Of a DNA stretch of 64,000 nt, positions 1-11,552 are shown in pieces. Below the pieces are notes generated by a model. The model saw only the letters and a program-made list of their open reading frames with translations, made no database searches and was not told where the DNA came from. This stretch comes from Rhizobium sp. BK418 (GTDB lineage: Bacteria; Pseudomonadota; Alphaproteobacteria; Rhizobiales; Rhizobiaceae), in assembly GCF_004341105.1 (NCBI RefSeq), contig NZ_SLZK01000002.1, forward strand, positions 366,310 to 430,309, written 5' to 3'. The position numbers and the translations under genes are program-made. The stretch's first letter is position 1. Every line of letters begins with the position of its first letter.

Positions 1-345
1 GATATCGAGGCCTTCGAGGATTGGACTGTCGCGTTCGGGGCCGAGCAGGAAAACCTCGCGCGGACCTTCGGCGATCAGCGCCCGGGTCACATCACCGGAG
101 GTGACGATGCGGTCATAGGCGCCGTCGGGCACGCCGATCTGGCGCAACTGCTCGACGACCTGCCAGGAGACGCGGGGTGAATTGGTAATCAGAACGACGG
201 CCAAGCCGGCGGCACGGGCGGCCTGCAGCGCCTCGCCGGCCTTGGGAAACGGATCGACGCCGTTATGCACGACGCCCCAGACATCGCAGAGCACCGCGTC
301 ATATCGATCGGTGATCTCGGAGAAGTTCGCAATCCGCTTTGCCAT
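1..345 (-). CDS. HAD-superfamily class IIA hydrolase, 3' end missing
   Basis: The gene starts with ATG at 345 and runs off the left edge; 115 residues are visible with no stop. Residues 21-29 read DVWGVVHNG, the HAD nucleophile loop, with Asp21 as the predicted nucleophile and Trp in place of the second Asp, as in one NagD-like class IIA subgroup. Residues that follow (about 55-60, LITNSP) match motif II with its Ser/Thr. The family dephosphorylates small phosphometabolites; the substrate cannot be told from sequence. It is divergent from groESL, and 355 bp separate the two start codons. C-terminal motifs III and IV are outside the window. Confidence 0.8.
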   Translation of the reverse strand, partial: MAKRIANFSEITDRYDAVLCDVWGVVHNGVDPFPKAGEALQAARAAGLAVVLITNSPRVSWQVVEQLRQIGVPDGAYDRIVTSGDVTRALIAEGPREVFLLGPERDSPILEGLDI

Positions 346-581
346 TCCGCTTTCCTGCTTCGCTTTCGGTCACCGGTGACATTGCAAAGGCGGACTTTAA
401 TGGCAAGGCATTTTCTGCATCGGAAGATGCCTGACGAAGGATAGTGAGCACGATAGGATCGAACCTATACCGTCCCGCCAAGGCTTATAAAAAAGCCGGA
501 CGCGGCCTGGGGCTCGGTAACCATATTGACGAATCCCGCCCGTCTCCACAATTCCGGCATAAAAATCCGTGAAGGCTCTTC

Positions 582-610
582 TTGACTCCTTCCGGAGCCA
601 TCCCTAAATG
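582..610 (+). promoter_or_regulatory. Predicted groESL promoter
   Basis: TTGACT at 582-587 and TAAATG at 605-610 are separated by 17 bp, a good sigma-70-type spacing. The predicted start of transcription, about 617, falls on the left arm of the CIRCE operator. The remaining part of the 346-581 gap upstream shows no gene that I can support. A heat-shock sigma (RpoH) reading of the same region (CTTGAC then CCCTAAAT) is possible. Confidence 0.65.
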
Positions 611-617
611 CACGGCG

Positions 618-644
618 CTAGCACTCACGGGAGTTGAGTGCTAA
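618..644 (+). promoter_or_regulatory. CIRCE operator (HrcA site)
   Basis: CTAGCACTC (618-626), nine bases, then GAGTGCTAA (636-644). This is the CIRCE inverted repeat TTAGCACTC-N9-GAGTGCTAA with one change at the first base. HrcA binding here would repress groESL until heat shock; hrcA is not in the window. The element lies between the promoter and groES, so it is also transcribed into the leader. Confidence 0.93.
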
Positions 645-700
645 CATTCTCCATGTGGGCCACCCGGTCCGCGAATGTCATTTGATCGAGGGATTAGACA

Positions 701-997
701 ATGGCAAGCACCAATTTCCGCCCGCTTCACGATCGCGTCGTCGTCCGTCGCGTTGAATCCGAAGAGAAGACCAAGGGCGGCATCATCATCCCGGATACCG
801 CTAAGGAAAAGCCGCAGGAAGGCGAAATCGTCGCTGTCGGTTCCGGCGCTCGTGACGAGTCCGGCAAGGTCGTTCCGCTGGACGTGAAGGCTGGCGACCG
901 CGTTCTGTTCGGCAAGTGGTCCGGCACCGAAGTCAAGATCAACGGCGAAGACCTTCTCATCATGAAGGAAGCCGACATCATGGGCATCATCGGCTGA
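701..997 (+). CDS. groES: Co-chaperonin GroES
   Basis: The 98-residue protein is full family length. It forms the heptameric lid that closes the GroEL folding chamber in the cytoplasm. Residues about 18-35 ([18 protein letters not shown]) contain the mobile loop that touches GroEL, and the C-terminal half ends in [14 protein letters not shown], typical of the family. The ATG start follows a purine-rich stretch (GAGGGA at 688-693). It is followed 56 bp later by groEL and is predicted to be co-transcribed from the CIRCE-controlled promoter. Confidence 0.98.
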   Translation: MASTNFRPLHDRVVVRRVESEEKTKGGIIIPDTAKEKPQEGEIVAVGSGARDESGKVVPLDVKAGDRVLFGKWSGTEVKINGEDLLIMKEADIMGIIG

Positions 998-1029
998 TCA
1001 GCCGGTTGTCTTTCACCTGTAATCGCTGA

Positions 1030-2797
<1,768 letters not shown>

Positions 2798-2839
2798 TAG
2801 AGTCGTCTTACATCTGAACCAACTGGTTCGGTCTATGGA

Positions 2840-2866
2840 GGGCGGTCTTCGGACCGCCCTTTTCTT
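2840..2866 (+). terminator. Rho-independent terminator of groESL
   Basis: GGGCGGTC (2840-2847), loop TTCG, GACCGCCC (2852-2859), then TTTTCTTT. The stable UUCG tetraloop and T run make this a strong terminator, third in a series of hairpins after groEL. Confidence 0.92.
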
Positions 2867-3462
2867 TATTCCGCTCTCTTCTATTCAACGATTCGAAAAT
2901 GCTGCCTTGCTTAAGCATTTAATCAGGTCACTACATGCCGCTTCTGGACTGAAACTTTCGCGAGGCTTGCGTATCGTGTATTTTCCCAACTTAAGGAAAT
3001 CCGGTCTCCGAGCCGCCTAATCTACGAAAACTGCCTGCTGTGGTGCGAGTGAAACCGTTTACACGACACAGAAATGAGAATTTTGCTCACGAGATTACTT
3101 GATCGCGTACAAATTCACTCAAAGTCCCAGTCATAACGCCAGCCTAACGCCCCCGAAAAAGCCGTTGCCGTTTGCGCAAAAGCTCCTATAAATCCGCGCT
3201 GCAATTGACGTTGGGCCCGGACGAACACTCGCCCCAGACGAGACCGGAACGCGCCAAAGGCCAATGCGTGAACATTCGGGCTATCGAAGGTCTCCGCTAA
3301 CATATGAGAGTAAACTTGCGGGAAGTCGGCGGCCGCCATTGGTGCCGAGCGAGTAGGTTGTTCCCATAAGGTACAAGCACGGGCATGATGCCTGGCGCTA
3401 CATGATCCTGTTTCTTTGTTTGCCGAGCGCGGCGGGGAGCCGCACCCGAACTGGGGAACGCC
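2867..3462. other. Intergenic gap, no supported gene
   Basis: Nearly 600 bp between the groESL terminator and the PAS-like gene. Reading frames here are short or lie antisense to the next gene, and none has a ribosome site or a recognisable product. No tRNA or clear palindrome was seen. Confidence 0.5.
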
Positions 3463-3909
3463 TTGTTTAAGATCGCCAAAGCCAATGCTGCCGCGCCTTT
3501 GATGCCCGGCTCGCTGGATTACAATCATCATAATCACGATATGTTGGCGCAGTTTTCCGTCTCTGAAAGCTGGATCGGAGATTTTTCGACTGGAGCCATC
3601 AGGCTCGGAGAGTGGAGCGCAATGCTGCACGGCCTCTCGGCGCAGGAATGCGGCCTGTTGAGCCTAGTGCGCTGCTATGATGCAAGAGATCGCAACCACG
3701 TTCTGCAGCTCTTCGAACAGGCGGCGACGCTTTCCTCCTCTTTCTGTTTTTCAACGACCATCATCATGCCGAACGGTCTGCGCCAGCCCCTCTTCTGCAT
3801 GGGTGAATCCAACGGTCTGGAAGAAAAGTACAGCGGCAGCATGGTCGGCGTCTTCATATTCCCGCGCTTCAAGCTGGAAGGCGCTAACCAGCTCGTCAGC
3901 CGCCAGTAA
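3463..3909 (+). CDS. PAS-like domain protein, function unknown
   Basis: The 148-residue protein starts at TTG 3463 behind GGGGAACGCC; ATG 3502 is an alternative. Residues about 35-125 look like one PAS fold: W-x-GDFSTGAIRLGEWSAMLHGL, then a helix with DARDRNHVLQLFEQA, then strands containing TIIMPNGLRQPLF. PAS folds sense ligands or mediate dimers, but no output domain is attached. It has no signal peptide, so it is cytoplasmic. It stands alone, with a terminator just downstream. Confidence 0.6.
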   Translation: MFKIAKANAAAPLMPGSLDYNHHNHDMLAQFSVSESWIGDFSTGAIRLGEWSAMLHGLSAQECGLLSLVRCYDARDRNHVLQLFEQAATLSSSFCFSTTIIMPNGLRQPLFCMGESNGLEEKYSGSMVGVFIFPRFKLEGANQLVSRQ

Positions 3910-3928
3910 TTTGCGCAAGGTGCGCCAG

Positions 3929-3958
3929 AAAAAGGCCGGTTGTTATATCGGCCTTTTT
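3929..3958. terminator. Bidirectional terminator between PAS-like gene and GST
   Basis: AAAAAGGCCG (3929-3938), ten-base loop, CGGCCTTTTT (3949-3958). The A and T runs on both sides let it end transcription from both convergent genes. Confidence 0.88.
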
Positions 3959-3977
3959 CGTTTCAATGCAAAGACCA

Positions 3978-4688
3978 TCAGTCCGGCTTAACCGGAATGT
4001 TAAGCCCCTTCTCGCTCGCCGGGCGGGCGATGCAGCGCTGCAACCAATCCATAACGGCTGGAAACTTCGCATATTCCAGCATCTCGCGACCGCCATAAAA
4101 GATGTCGGCGCCACGGATCCACGGGAAGGTGGTGATGTCAGCGATCGTGTACTGGTCGCCCATGATCCACTGGCGGCCCTGCAGGCGGCTCTCCAGCACG
4201 CCGAGCAGTCGCTTGGCTTCGTCGCGATAACGCTCCACCGGGTAGGAATTGTTGGCGACCTTGTCGGCAGCGAATTTGTGAAAATGGCCGAACTGGCCGA
4301 ACATCGGGCCGATGCCGGCCATCTGGAAAAAGACCCACTGGATGGTTTCGTAACGGCCCGCTGCATCCGCCGGGATGAGCTTGCCGGTCTTCTCAGCGAG
4401 ATAGAGCAGAATGGCGCCCGACTCAAAAAGGCCGATCGGCTTTCCGTCGGGGCCGTTGGGATCGATGATGGCCGGGATGCGGCCGTTCGGGTTCAGCGAG
4501 ACGAATTCTGGCGTCTTCTGATCGGTGGTCGCAAAAGACACATAGTGCGGCTCATAGGGCAGCGCGAGTTCCTCCAGCGCCACCGAGATCTTCACTCCGT
4601 TCGGCGTCTGCAGGGAATACAGCTGGATAATATCGGGGTTCTTCGCCGGCCAGCGGCTGGTGATTGGAAACGCGGAAAGATCTGCCAT
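3978..4688 (-). CDS. Glutathione S-transferase, YfcG/YghU-like (Nu class)
   Basis: The 236-residue protein is predicted to be cytosolic. The N-terminal thioredoxin-like domain (about 20-110) carries the Nu-class signature QTPNGVKISVALEE, where Thr-Pro-Asn replace the usual catalytic Tyr/Ser/Cys, and FESGAILLYLAEK, the gamma-glutamyl-binding site. The C-terminal helical domain (about 115-230) has the N-capping motif QYTIADITTFPW. Members reduce disulfides or peroxides with glutathione. The start at 4688 follows AAGGAGAAACC; an upstream in-frame ATG at 4733 is less likely. Confidence 0.88.
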   Translation of the reverse strand: MADLSAFPITSRWPAKNPDIIQLYSLQTPNGVKISVALEELALPYEPHYVSFATTDQKTPEFVSLNPNGRIPAIIDPNGPDGKPIGLFESGAILLYLAEKTGKLIPADAAGRYETIQWVFFQMAGIGPMFGQFGHFHKFAADKVANNSYPVERYRDEAKRLLGVLESRLQGRQWIMGDQYTIADITTFPWIRGADIFYGGREMLEYAKFPAVMDWLQRCIARPASEKGLNIPVKPD

Positions 4689-4892
4689 TGGTTTCTCCTT
4701 GGGTGAGGCGGCGACCATATGAGACGCCCACACTCCAACGCAAGCCGCCCTATCGTTTCTTATTGGTGAACAAACTGTCCGCTACTGTTTATCTTTCCCT
4801 GACGCCGGAAAAAGGCGAAATAGGAGGCATTCGAGGTCCAACACGGTGCCGGGGCATCAAGACCTCCAACGCCATTCAACGGAGCAACGTCC

Positions 4893-5342
4893 ATGTCGAA
4901 CACGAACAACGTCCTCATCCTTCTCGCCCGCATCCTCCTGTCCTTCATGTTCCTCTTTGCCGGCTTCGGCAAGGTCACCGATCCCTCAGCTACCGCAGGC
5001 ATGATCGCCGGCGCCGGCCTCCCAGCCTCCACCGCGTTGACCTACCTTGCCGGCATCTTCGAACTCATCATGGGCGCTTCAGTACTCATCGGCTATCAGG
5101 TCCGCTACACGGGCTGGCTGATCGCTGCCTTCTGTGTATTTACCGGCATCGTCTTCCATCTGCCGACCGTCAACGTTCCTGACTTCCCGGCTGCTGCCAA
5201 CGGCTGGATCAACGGCCTGAACTTCGTGAACTTCCTGAAGAACATCACGCTTGCCGGCGCTTACATCATGCTCGCCACCAACGGCGCAGGCGCCTACTCG
5301 GTCGACGCTCGCCGCGGCCTGCAGACCGTCGCTGCCCGCTAA
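4893..5342 (+). CDS. DoxX-family membrane protein
   Basis: The 149-residue protein has four predicted membrane segments, near residues 7-25, 44-65, 72-90 and 113-132. The DoxX signature LLARILLSFMFLFAGFGKV opens it. Family members are integral inner-membrane proteins, some tied to thiosulfate:quinone oxidoreductase or to redox complexes with SodA. No partner lies next to it here, so the electron acceptor is unknown. GGAG eleven bases before the ATG serves as ribosome site. A terminator follows at once. Confidence 0.85.
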   Translation: MSNTNNVLILLARILLSFMFLFAGFGKVTDPSATAGMIAGAGLPASTALTYLAGIFELIMGASVLIGYQVRYTGWLIAAFCVFTGIVFHLPTVNVPDFPAAANGWINGLNFVNFLKNITLAGAYIMLATNGAGAYSVDARRGLQTVAAR

Positions 5343-5364
5343 TCGATATCCTCCCAAGCACACC

Positions 5365-5398
5365 AAACCCGCCATCGAAAGACGGCGGGTTTTTCTTT
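5365..5398. terminator. Terminator after the DoxX gene
   Basis: AAACCCGCC (5365-5373) pairs with GGCGGGTTT (5384-5392), followed by more T residues. It separates the DoxX gene from the convergent hisG and may serve both strands. Confidence 0.85.
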
Positions 5399-5413
5399 GC
5401 CCGAAATTCAATC

Positions 5414-6109
5414 TCAGAGAACCGAGCGCACGGCCTCGACAATCGCCGCCGCCGTCGGCGTATCGGCATGGGCATCCTTGCGGGCACGCACCAGACAAGC
5501 TTCCGAGCGCAGGATGACGCCATCCGAAAGCACCTTCAGGTGATTGGCACGCAACGTCGAGCCGGTCGAGGTGATATCGACGATGATATCGGCAGAGCCC
5601 GAGGCAGGTGCACCTTCGGTGGCGCCGAGGCTCTCAACGATGCGATAGAGCTGGATGCCGTGCTGGCTGGAGAAGAACTGCTGGGTCAGGCGCCAGTATT
5701 TCGTGGCGATTGCCAGGCGCCGGCCATGACGGGCGCGGAAATCGGCTGCGACGTCAACGAGATCAACCATGGTATCGACATCTAGCCAGATTTCCGGCAC
5801 GGCGACGACGACATCGGCATGGCCGAAGCCGAGCCGGGCGCAGAATTCGACACGCTTGTCGGCTTCCGCCAGACCCTCGCGCACAAGGTCTTCGCCGGTC
5901 ACGCCGAAATCGATCGAGCCATTACCGAGCTCGCGGGAAATCTCCGAGGCCGAGAGGAAGGCAATGTCCACATCGTCCCAGCCTTCGACGCGGCCACGAT
6001 AGGAGCGGTCATTGCCGACGGCATAGATTTTCAGGCCAGCGCGCTCGAAGATCGCTGAGCAGTCGTCCTTCATGCGGCCCTTGGAAGGAAGCGCAATGGT
6101 GATCGTCAT
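5414..6109 (-). CDS. hisG: ATP phosphoribosyltransferase catalytic subunit, short form
   Basis: The 231-residue enzyme catalyses the first step of histidine synthesis, joining ATP and PRPP to give phosphoribosyl-ATP. It starts [14 protein letters not shown], as short-form HisG does, and the PRPP loop is in [18 protein letters not shown] (about 170-190). At 231 residues it lacks the C-terminal regulatory domain of long HisG, so it depends on HisZ, encoded just upstream. Start ATG overlaps the hisZ stop by four bases, which implies coupled translation and equal amounts. Confidence 0.95.
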   Translation of the reverse strand: MTITIALPSKGRMKDDCSAIFERAGLKIYAVGNDRSYRGRVEGWDDVDIAFLSASEISRELGNGSIDFGVTGEDLVREGLAEADKRVEFCARLGFGHADVVVAVPEIWLDVDTMVDLVDVAADFRARHGRRLAIATKYWRLTQQFFSSQHGIQLYRIVESLGATEGAPASGSADIIVDITSTGSTLRANHLKVLSDGVILRSEACLVRARKDAHADTPTAAAIVEAVRSVL

Positions 6110-7227
6110 GCAGCTGCCCTTTCGGTTTCGATACGGTCCAGCCAGAGGGAGAAGCCAACGGCAGGAATCCGGTCCTTGGCGCCGAGGAAGGTCATCAGCT
6201 TGTCGAAACGACCGCCACCGGCGAGGACCGCGGCGGATCCTTCCACCATCACCTCAAAGACGAGACCGGTATAGTAGTCGAGCGGGCGGCCGAAGGCAGC
6301 GCGATATTCGATAAGCGAGAGATCGACGCCGGCATTGGCAAGTGCTGCGACACGGCCATCGAAGCGCGCCAGCGCGTTGCCGAGCTTCAGCCCGGCCGCA
6401 TCGGCGAAATGCGATAGCGCGGCGGATGCGTTGACGAGCGGCACGTTGAGCGACAGGAACTGCTCAAGCACTTGGAATGCAACGTCATCCAGCCGGGTCT
6501 CCGACAGAACGAGCTTTTCCTTGAGGCGACGGGCGATCTCCTGGGGCGAGCGGCTGGCATTGGTGGAATAGCCGGTCGCCTGCATCGTCTCGTCGATATA
6601 GGCAATCAGTGGCGTTTCATCGTCCTGGCCAACCAGGGAGGCCACCTTGTCATCGAGGCCGGTCACGAACTGCGGGCTGACGAGGCGCGCAAGCAAGCTC
6701 TCGAGCTGGATCATATTACCGAAGGCGTGGATCAGCCGCTTCTGCCAGCCGAGCGGCAAGCCAAGCGCCTGCACGACGGCCTCGAACACGGCCTGATCGC
6801 CGATCGTGACAGAGAGCTGCCGACCGGGCAGCAGGCGGGCGAGGATACCGACTGCATCGCCGATCGCACGGGCATCGGCACTGGCGAGATTGATATCACC
6901 AAGGTCCTCAATGCCGGCCTGATAGAATTCGTTGCTGCCGTCACGGCGCTGACGAAAGACCTCACCGAGGTACGAGTAGCGCTTCGGTGTGCCGGTCGCG
7001 CTCTCGATATGGCGCAGACAAACGGGAATAGTGAATTCCGGGCGCAGGCAGAGGCTGGCGCCGGTCTCGCTTTCCGTCATGAAGATACGCCGGCGAAGAT
7101 CTTCGCCGGCGATATCCAGAAATGGTTCGGCCGGCTGAATGACCGGCGTGTCGATGCGTTCGGCCTTGCGGGCAGAAAATTCGTCAAGAAGCTCACTGGT
7201 GAAGTCTGGAAGGTTGATGAGGGCCAT
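6106..7227 (-). CDS. hisZ: ATP phosphoribosyltransferase regulatory subunit HisZ
   Basis: The 373-residue protein is a catalytically silent relative of class II histidyl-tRNA synthetase that pairs with short HisG and makes it sensitive to histidine. It shows the synthetase-like pieces [31 protein letters not shown] and [12 protein letters not shown], but no anticodon domain. It overlaps hisS by one base (TGATG) and hisG by four. Its place between a true HisRS gene and hisG fits a hisS-hisZ-hisG operon. Confidence 0.95.
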   Translation of the reverse strand: MALINLPDFTSELLDEFSARKAERIDTPVIQPAEPFLDIAGEDLRRRIFMTESETGASLCLRPEFTIPVCLRHIESATGTPKRYSYLGEVFRQRRDGSNEFYQAGIEDLGDINLASADARAIGDAVGILARLLPGRQLSVTIGDQAVFEAVVQALGLPLGWQKRLIHAFGNMIQLESLLARLVSPQFVTGLDDKVASLVGQDDETPLIAYIDETMQATGYSTNASRSPQEIARRLKEKLVLSETRLDDVAFQVLEQFLSLNVPLVNASAALSHFADAAGLKLGNALARFDGRVAALANAGVDLSLIEYRAAFGRPLDYYTGLVFEVMVEGSAAVLAGGGRFDKLMTFLGAKDRIPAVGFSLWLDRIETERAAA

Positions 7228-8741
7228 CAGCCCGCCCTCTTCCGGTCCTCCGCCTGGGCGGCAAGGATTTCCTTCACCTTGGCGACGAGATCGGCCTCCG
7301 CGACAGTTTCCTGCGCCACGCGCGCCTCGCGCCAGGTCGTGTTGTCCTCGATCTCGCCGGAGAGGCGTTTGCCCTCGATCAGGTCCTTGATTTGGATGAC
7401 GCCTTGCGCGCGCTCGTCGCCGCCCTGGATGATGGCGATCGGGCAGCCGCGGCGGTCGGCATATTTCAGCTGATTGCCGAACTTCTTCCAGTTGCCTTGG
7501 AACATTTCGGCGCGGATGCCGGCGGCGCGAAGCTGCTGCGTGAAACGCTGGTAGCGACCCATAGCCCCGACATCGCCATCCATGACGGTGACGAGAACTG
7601 GCTCGATGATGTCCTGCTGGCCGAGCTTGCCGAGGTTCTTCAGCGCCGTCATCAGGCGAGAGACGCCGATGGAAAAACCGGTTGCCGGAACGGGCTGGCC
7701 CATGAACCGAGAAACGAGACCATCATAACGACCGCCGCCGCCGACGGAGCCGAAGACGACCTTCTCGCCCTTTTCATTGGTGACGTCGAAAAGCAGTTCG
7801 GCCTCATAGACCGGGCCCGTATAATATTCGAGGCCGCGCACGACGGAGGGATCGATCTTAATGCGGTCAGACTGATAACCGGCGCTGGTGACGAGCGCGC
7901 CGATGAAATTCAGCTCCTCGACGCCTTCGACGCCCTTCTCGGTGCCGGCGACCAGCTCGGCCAATTGGACGGCGCTTTCGGCATAATTCTTGATGCCGAC
8001 GAAGAAGAGAACCTTCTCGATCTGATCGCTGTCGAGGCCGGCACCCTTGGTGAAGTCGCCGGATTCATCCTTGCGGCCAGGGCCGAGCAGGAGGGCGACG
8101 CCTTCCGGGCCGAACTTGTCGAGCTTGTCGATGGCGCGCAGCACATTGAGGCGCTGACCGGCCTTGTCATCACCGCCGAGGCCGATCGCTTCCAGTACTC
8201 CGTCCAGAACCTTGCGGTTGTTGACGCGGATCACATAGTCGCCGCGCTTGATGCCGAGGGCTTCCAGCGTATCGGCCATCATCATGCACATTTCCGCATC
8301 AGCTTGGACGCCCGGCGCACCGACGGTATCGGCATCGAACTGCATGAACTGGCGGAAGCGGCCCGGGCCGGGTTTTTCGTTGCGGAAAACATAGCCGGCG
8401 CGATAGGTGCGGTAAGGCAGCTGGATCTCGTTGAAATTCTCCGCGACATGACGGGCAAGCGGCGCCGTCAGATCGTAGCGCAGGGACATCCACTGCTCGT
8501 CATCGTCCTGCAGCGAGAAGACGCCCTCGTTCGGGCGGTCGCTGTCCGGCAGGAACTTGCCGAGCGCATCGGTATATTCAAGCAGCGGCGTTTCGACCGG
8601 ATCGAAACCATAATGCTCGTAGACCTCGCGGATCTTCGCGGTCATTTCGTTGACGGCGCGGAGATCGGCTGCGGAGCGGTCGACAAAGCCGCGCGGAAGG
8701 CGGGCTTTGAGCTTTTGCGGTTTCTTCTGCTTGTCGTTCAT
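7227..8741 (-). CDS. hisS: Histidyl-tRNA synthetase
   Basis: The 504-residue class II synthetase is longer than the roughly 420-residue E. coli type. Motif 2 is seen in [20 protein letters not shown] and QFMQFDAD; the histidine-binding stretch is [17 protein letters not shown], and the ATP-binding motif 3 is in [10 protein letters not shown]. The anticodon domain is C-terminal. The start at 8741 ([10 protein letters not shown]) is chosen because the upstream frame has no conserved content. Its cognate tRNA at 63415-63491 has the unusual A73 of this lineage. Confidence 0.96.
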   Translation of the reverse strand: MNDKQKKPQKLKARLPRGFVDRSAADLRAVNEMTAKIREVYEHYGFDPVETPLLEYTDALGKFLPDSDRPNEGVFSLQDDDEQWMSLRYDLTAPLARHVAENFNEIQLPYRTYRAGYVFRNEKPGPGRFRQFMQFDADTVGAPGVQADAEMCMMMADTLEALGIKRGDYVIRVNNRKVLDGVLEAIGLGGDDKAGQRLNVLRAIDKLDKFGPEGVALLLGPGRKDESGDFTKGAGLDSDQIEKVLFFVGIKNYAESAVQLAELVAGTEKGVEGVEELNFIGALVTSAGYQSDRIKIDPSVVRGLEYYTGPVYEAELLFDVTNEKGEKVVFGSVGGGGRYDGLVSRFMGQPVPATGFSIGVSRLMTALKNLGKLGQQDIIEPVLVTVMDGDVGAMGRYQRFTQQLRAAGIRAEMFQGNWKKFGNQLKYADRRGCPIAIIQGGDERAQGVIQIKDLIEGKRLSGEIEDNTTWREARVAQETVAEADLVAKVKEILAAQAEDRKRAG

Positions 8742-8876
8742 TTCGGGGGATTTCCACATATGTGACAGTGGCGGTTTCCTAGCGGATTGGGCGGTTAGCG
8801 GCAAGGGCAAGGGCCTTGATATGGCGACCGGAATCGATTGATCGATGCGGAAAGGACCTGTCATCAGGATATCACC

Positions 8877-9635
8877 ATGATCGCGGAAGCGCTTCAGTAT
8901 CTCGCCACAGCAGCACTTACGGGCAGCGCTCACCGCCACTTCGTGCGCTATTCGGTCAATCTCTGGTCGCGCGCCGGCCGTTGCAGCCGGGCTTGGGCGG
9001 CCCATGAGGCAAACTGCAAGAATGCCATCCGCACAGCCATGAGCGATCTTTCGCAGCGTCGGACTGCTGTCGTGCTTGGCTCGGGATTACTCCGGGATGT
9101 GCCGATTGGGGAGCTCGCGAAAACCTTCGATACGGTCGTTCTGGTCGATCTCGTACATCTGGCATCGGTGCGCCTGTGGCTTAAGGCCAAGGCCTATCGG
9201 AACGTCCGGCTGATTGAACGCGATCTTTCCGGCTCTGATGATGTCAAGGCAGGTCGAGATCCCGAGCCGCTCGGCTTCCTGCGTAGCGTGCCCTATCTCG
9301 ATTTCGTCGTGTCCGCCAACCTGCTTTCGCAGATCGGGCGTGGGGTAAAACGGCAATTCGAAGCTGAAGCTTCATCCGGGATGCCGGCCGACACCGTTGG
9401 AACACTGATCTCGACACATCTTCAAGGATTGGCAGACCTGCCCTGCCGTACCTGCCTGCTGACGGATATTTCCTACGCCGTCATCGACCGCACCGGCAAA
9501 GTGCACGAGGAGGCGGATCTGCTGCACGGCATTGTGCCGCCCACGGCAAAGGCCGGCTGGGATTGGCCGGTGGCGCCACTCGGCGAGGAAAGTCGCGACT
9601 ATCAGATCGTCCACAACGTAATCGCCAGCTGGTGA
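8877..9635 (+). CDS. Protein of unknown function with Rossmann-like core
   Basis: The 252-residue protein is not confidently recognised. Residues about 68-100 ([18 protein letters not shown], then [10 protein letters not shown]) look like a nucleotide- or SAM-binding strand-loop-helix followed by an acidic strand end, and [14 protein letters not shown] recalls motif IV of methyltransferases. CxxC-type residues at CRTCLLTD are present. A SAM-dependent methyltransferase is a guess. It is divergent from hisS; the ATG at 8838 gives a longer but less convincing N terminus. Confidence 0.55.
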   Translation: MIAEALQYLATAALTGSAHRHFVRYSVNLWSRAGRCSRAWAAHEANCKNAIRTAMSDLSQRRTAVVLGSGLLRDVPIGELAKTFDTVVLVDLVHLASVRLWLKAKAYRNVRLIERDLSGSDDVKAGRDPEPLGFLRSVPYLDFVVSANLLSQIGRGVKRQFEAEASSGMPADTVGTLISTHLQGLADLPCRTCLLTDISYAVIDRTGKVHEEADLLHGIVPPTAKAGWDWPVAPLGEESRDYQIVHNVIASW

Positions 9636-9675
9636 GAGACTTGGCTTTTCACCCGCATGCGCCTATGTCTTTCGT

Positions 9676-10026
9676 ATGCGCGCTTTGGCTCTCGTCACGA
9701 TGTTTTTCAGCTGGCTGGTCTATAGCACCATGTCGGCGTGGGCAGGATGTCCGACCTGCGCATCGATGAATATGGCAATCGGGGCCGAAGCCAGCACTGC
9801 ACATCACCACATGGCCGACGTGGCATCCAAAGGCGACGCGGCAAAGGACCCCTGCTCGACCGGTGTTGCCCATATGCCGCTTTGCAATGCCTGCATGGTG
9901 CTTCCGGCGGACGTTCCGATCGCCGATGGCGGCAAGCACGTTTTCGCCTACCCTTCTCCGGCCCCTGACCGGGCACTCCGGGAAAACAGGCCCGCACCGC
10001 AGGCGCCGCCTCCCCGCGTCATCTGA
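9676..10026 (+). CDS. Small secreted Cys/His-rich protein
   Basis: The 116-residue protein begins with a likely signal peptide (MRALALVTMFFSWLVYSTMSAWA). The mature part has paired cysteines CPTC near residue 25, a histidine cluster AHHHM, and CSTG with CNAC further on. This pattern suggests metal or redox handling in the periplasm and resembles DUF2946-type proteins, though I am not certain of the family. The next gene, 71 bp downstream, encodes a DUF305 metal-type protein, which supports the metal idea. Confidence 0.55.
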   Translation: MRALALVTMFFSWLVYSTMSAWAGCPTCASMNMAIGAEASTAHHHMADVASKGDAAKDPCSTGVAHMPLCNACMVLPADVPIADGGKHVFAYPSPAPDRALRENRPAPQAPPPRVI

Positions 10027-10097
10027 CGATCCCTTTCGCAGAACGGCAGTCATCGACTGCTGCGTTAACCTACTGTAAGACAGAGGAAGGAACTCTC

Positions 10098-10457
10098 ATG
10101 TCTTTGAAAATCGTCACCCTTTCAGCCCTGATCGCCTTTGCTGCGCCTGCCTTTGCCGAGGACATGCCGACGATGGACATGTCCAAGCCCATGGGCGATC
10201 ACAGCCCATCCAGCCATGCCTTCACCGAGGCCAATGACAGGATGCACAAGGATATGATGATCGAATTGAGCGGCGATACCGATGTGGATTTCGTCCGCAG
10301 CATGATCCCTCACCATCAGGGCGCGATCGACATGGCGAAGATCGAGCTGCAATACGGAAAGGATCCTGAAATCCGCAAACTTGCGGAGGGCGTCATCAAG
10401 GCGCAGGAGGCTGAAATCGAAGAGATGAATGCCTGGCTGAAGGCGCACGCCAAATAA
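10098..10457 (+). CDS. DUF305-family periplasmic protein
   Basis: The 119-residue protein has a signal peptide ending in AFA and a Met/His-rich segment (MPTMDMSKPMGDHSPSSH). The DUF305 core FVRSMIPHHQGAIDMAKIEL is at about residues 68-90. Some relatives such as CopM bind copper or silver through Met and His. The strong GAGGAAGGAA site before the ATG suggests good translation. A terminator follows it. Copper binding is inferred from family and composition only. Confidence 0.85.
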   Translation: MSLKIVTLSALIAFAAPAFAEDMPTMDMSKPMGDHSPSSHAFTEANDRMHKDMMIELSGDTDVDFVRSMIPHHQGAIDMAKIELQYGKDPEIRKLAEGVIKAQEAEIEEMNAWLKAHAK

Positions 10458-10471
10458 ACCAGCGGAATGTG

Positions 10472-10497
10472 GGGCCGCTGTCAGACAGCGGCCCTTT
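10472..10497 (+). terminator. Terminator after DUF305 gene
   Basis: GGGCCGCTGT pairs with ACAGCGGCCC across a three-base loop, followed by TTT. It sits between convergent genes. Confidence 0.8.
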
Positions 10498-10503
10498 GCT
10501 CGA

Positions 10504-11552
10504 TCAGGACTTAGGCTCGAAATCGGCGGGGCGGCGACCGGCTGCCTGGCGGGAAAGCATCCAGCCCGGATATTCGGGGGCAAGTGCGCTGACGTCATCG
10601 AGGCGCTTGATCTCGTCGGCGTCGAGCTTCAGCTTAACGGCGGCAAGGTTCTGGTCGAGCTGATCGACACGCTTGGCGCCGATGATGACAGTCGTCACGA
10701 AAGGCTTTGCAAGAATATAGGCCAGCGCCACGGTCGCGACGCTAACACCGTGCTTTCGGCAATCTCGCGCATGACGGCAACGCAGGCCCAGGCACGGTCC
10801 TTGTCAACTGGCGGGAAGTCGAAATTGGCGCGGCGGCCTTCGCCGTTGCCCGGTGCGCCCGGACCATACTTGCCGGAGAGCAGGCCGCCAGCGAGCGGCG
10901 ACCACACCATAAGGCCGAGCTTTTCTTCTTGCAGCAGCGGCACGATATCGCGTTCGAGGTCGCGGCCGGCAATCGAATAATAGGCCTGCACAGTTTCAAA
11001 GCGGGCATAGTCCTTGCGCTCGGAAATGCCGAGTGCCTTGGCGATGCGCCAGGCCTGCCAGTTGGAAACGCCGACGTAACGCACAAGCCCGCGGGAGACG
11101 AGATCGTCGAGTGCACGCAGCGTCTCGTCGATCGGCGTGACCGGGTCGGTGGCATGGATCTGATAGAGGTCGATATGATCCGTCTGCAGGCGCTTCAGGC
11201 TGGCTTCGACGGAATCCATGATGTGGCCGCGGGAGGCGCCGCGGTCATTCGGCTTGTCGCCCATGACGCCATAGACCTTGGTGGCAATGACGACATCTTT
11301 GCGCGGCACGTTGAGGTTCTTCAGCGCCTGACCGAGCAGACGTTCGGATTCACCGAAGGAATAGACGTCAGCGGTGTCGATGAAATTGACGCCAGCTTCC
11401 AGCGAGCGCTGGACGATCTCATCGGCCGCCTTCTGATCGACATCGGCGATGGCACCCCAAGGAGTACCTTCCTTGGCTTCACCGAAAGTCATGGTGCCAA
11501 GGCAGATTTCAGATACGAAAAGTCCGGTATTTCCGAGTTGATTGTAACGCAT
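10504..11552 (-). pseudogene. Aldo/keto reductase, broken by one frameshift
   Basis: Two reading frames together make one aldo/keto reductase (about 349 residues) starting MRYNQLGNTGLFVSEICLGT. The first frame carries the AKR fold with FIDTADVYSFG (catalytic Asp and Tyr), ATKVYGVMGD and HIDLYQIHATD. After VMREIAE the frame is lost; it resumes one frame over with VALAYILAKPFVTTVIIGAKR, which contains the NADPH-binding end. One A appears missing in a run near 10754-10756. It may be a true pseudogene or a base-calling error. The family reduces aldehydes and ketones. Confidence 0.85.

Noticed and set aside
3115..3630. 171-codon minus-strand frame
   Set aside because: Overlaps the PAS-like gene on the other strand and shows no family features.
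7392..8765. 457-codon plus-strand frame
   Set aside because: It lies antisense to hisS and has no ribosome site or recognisable domain.
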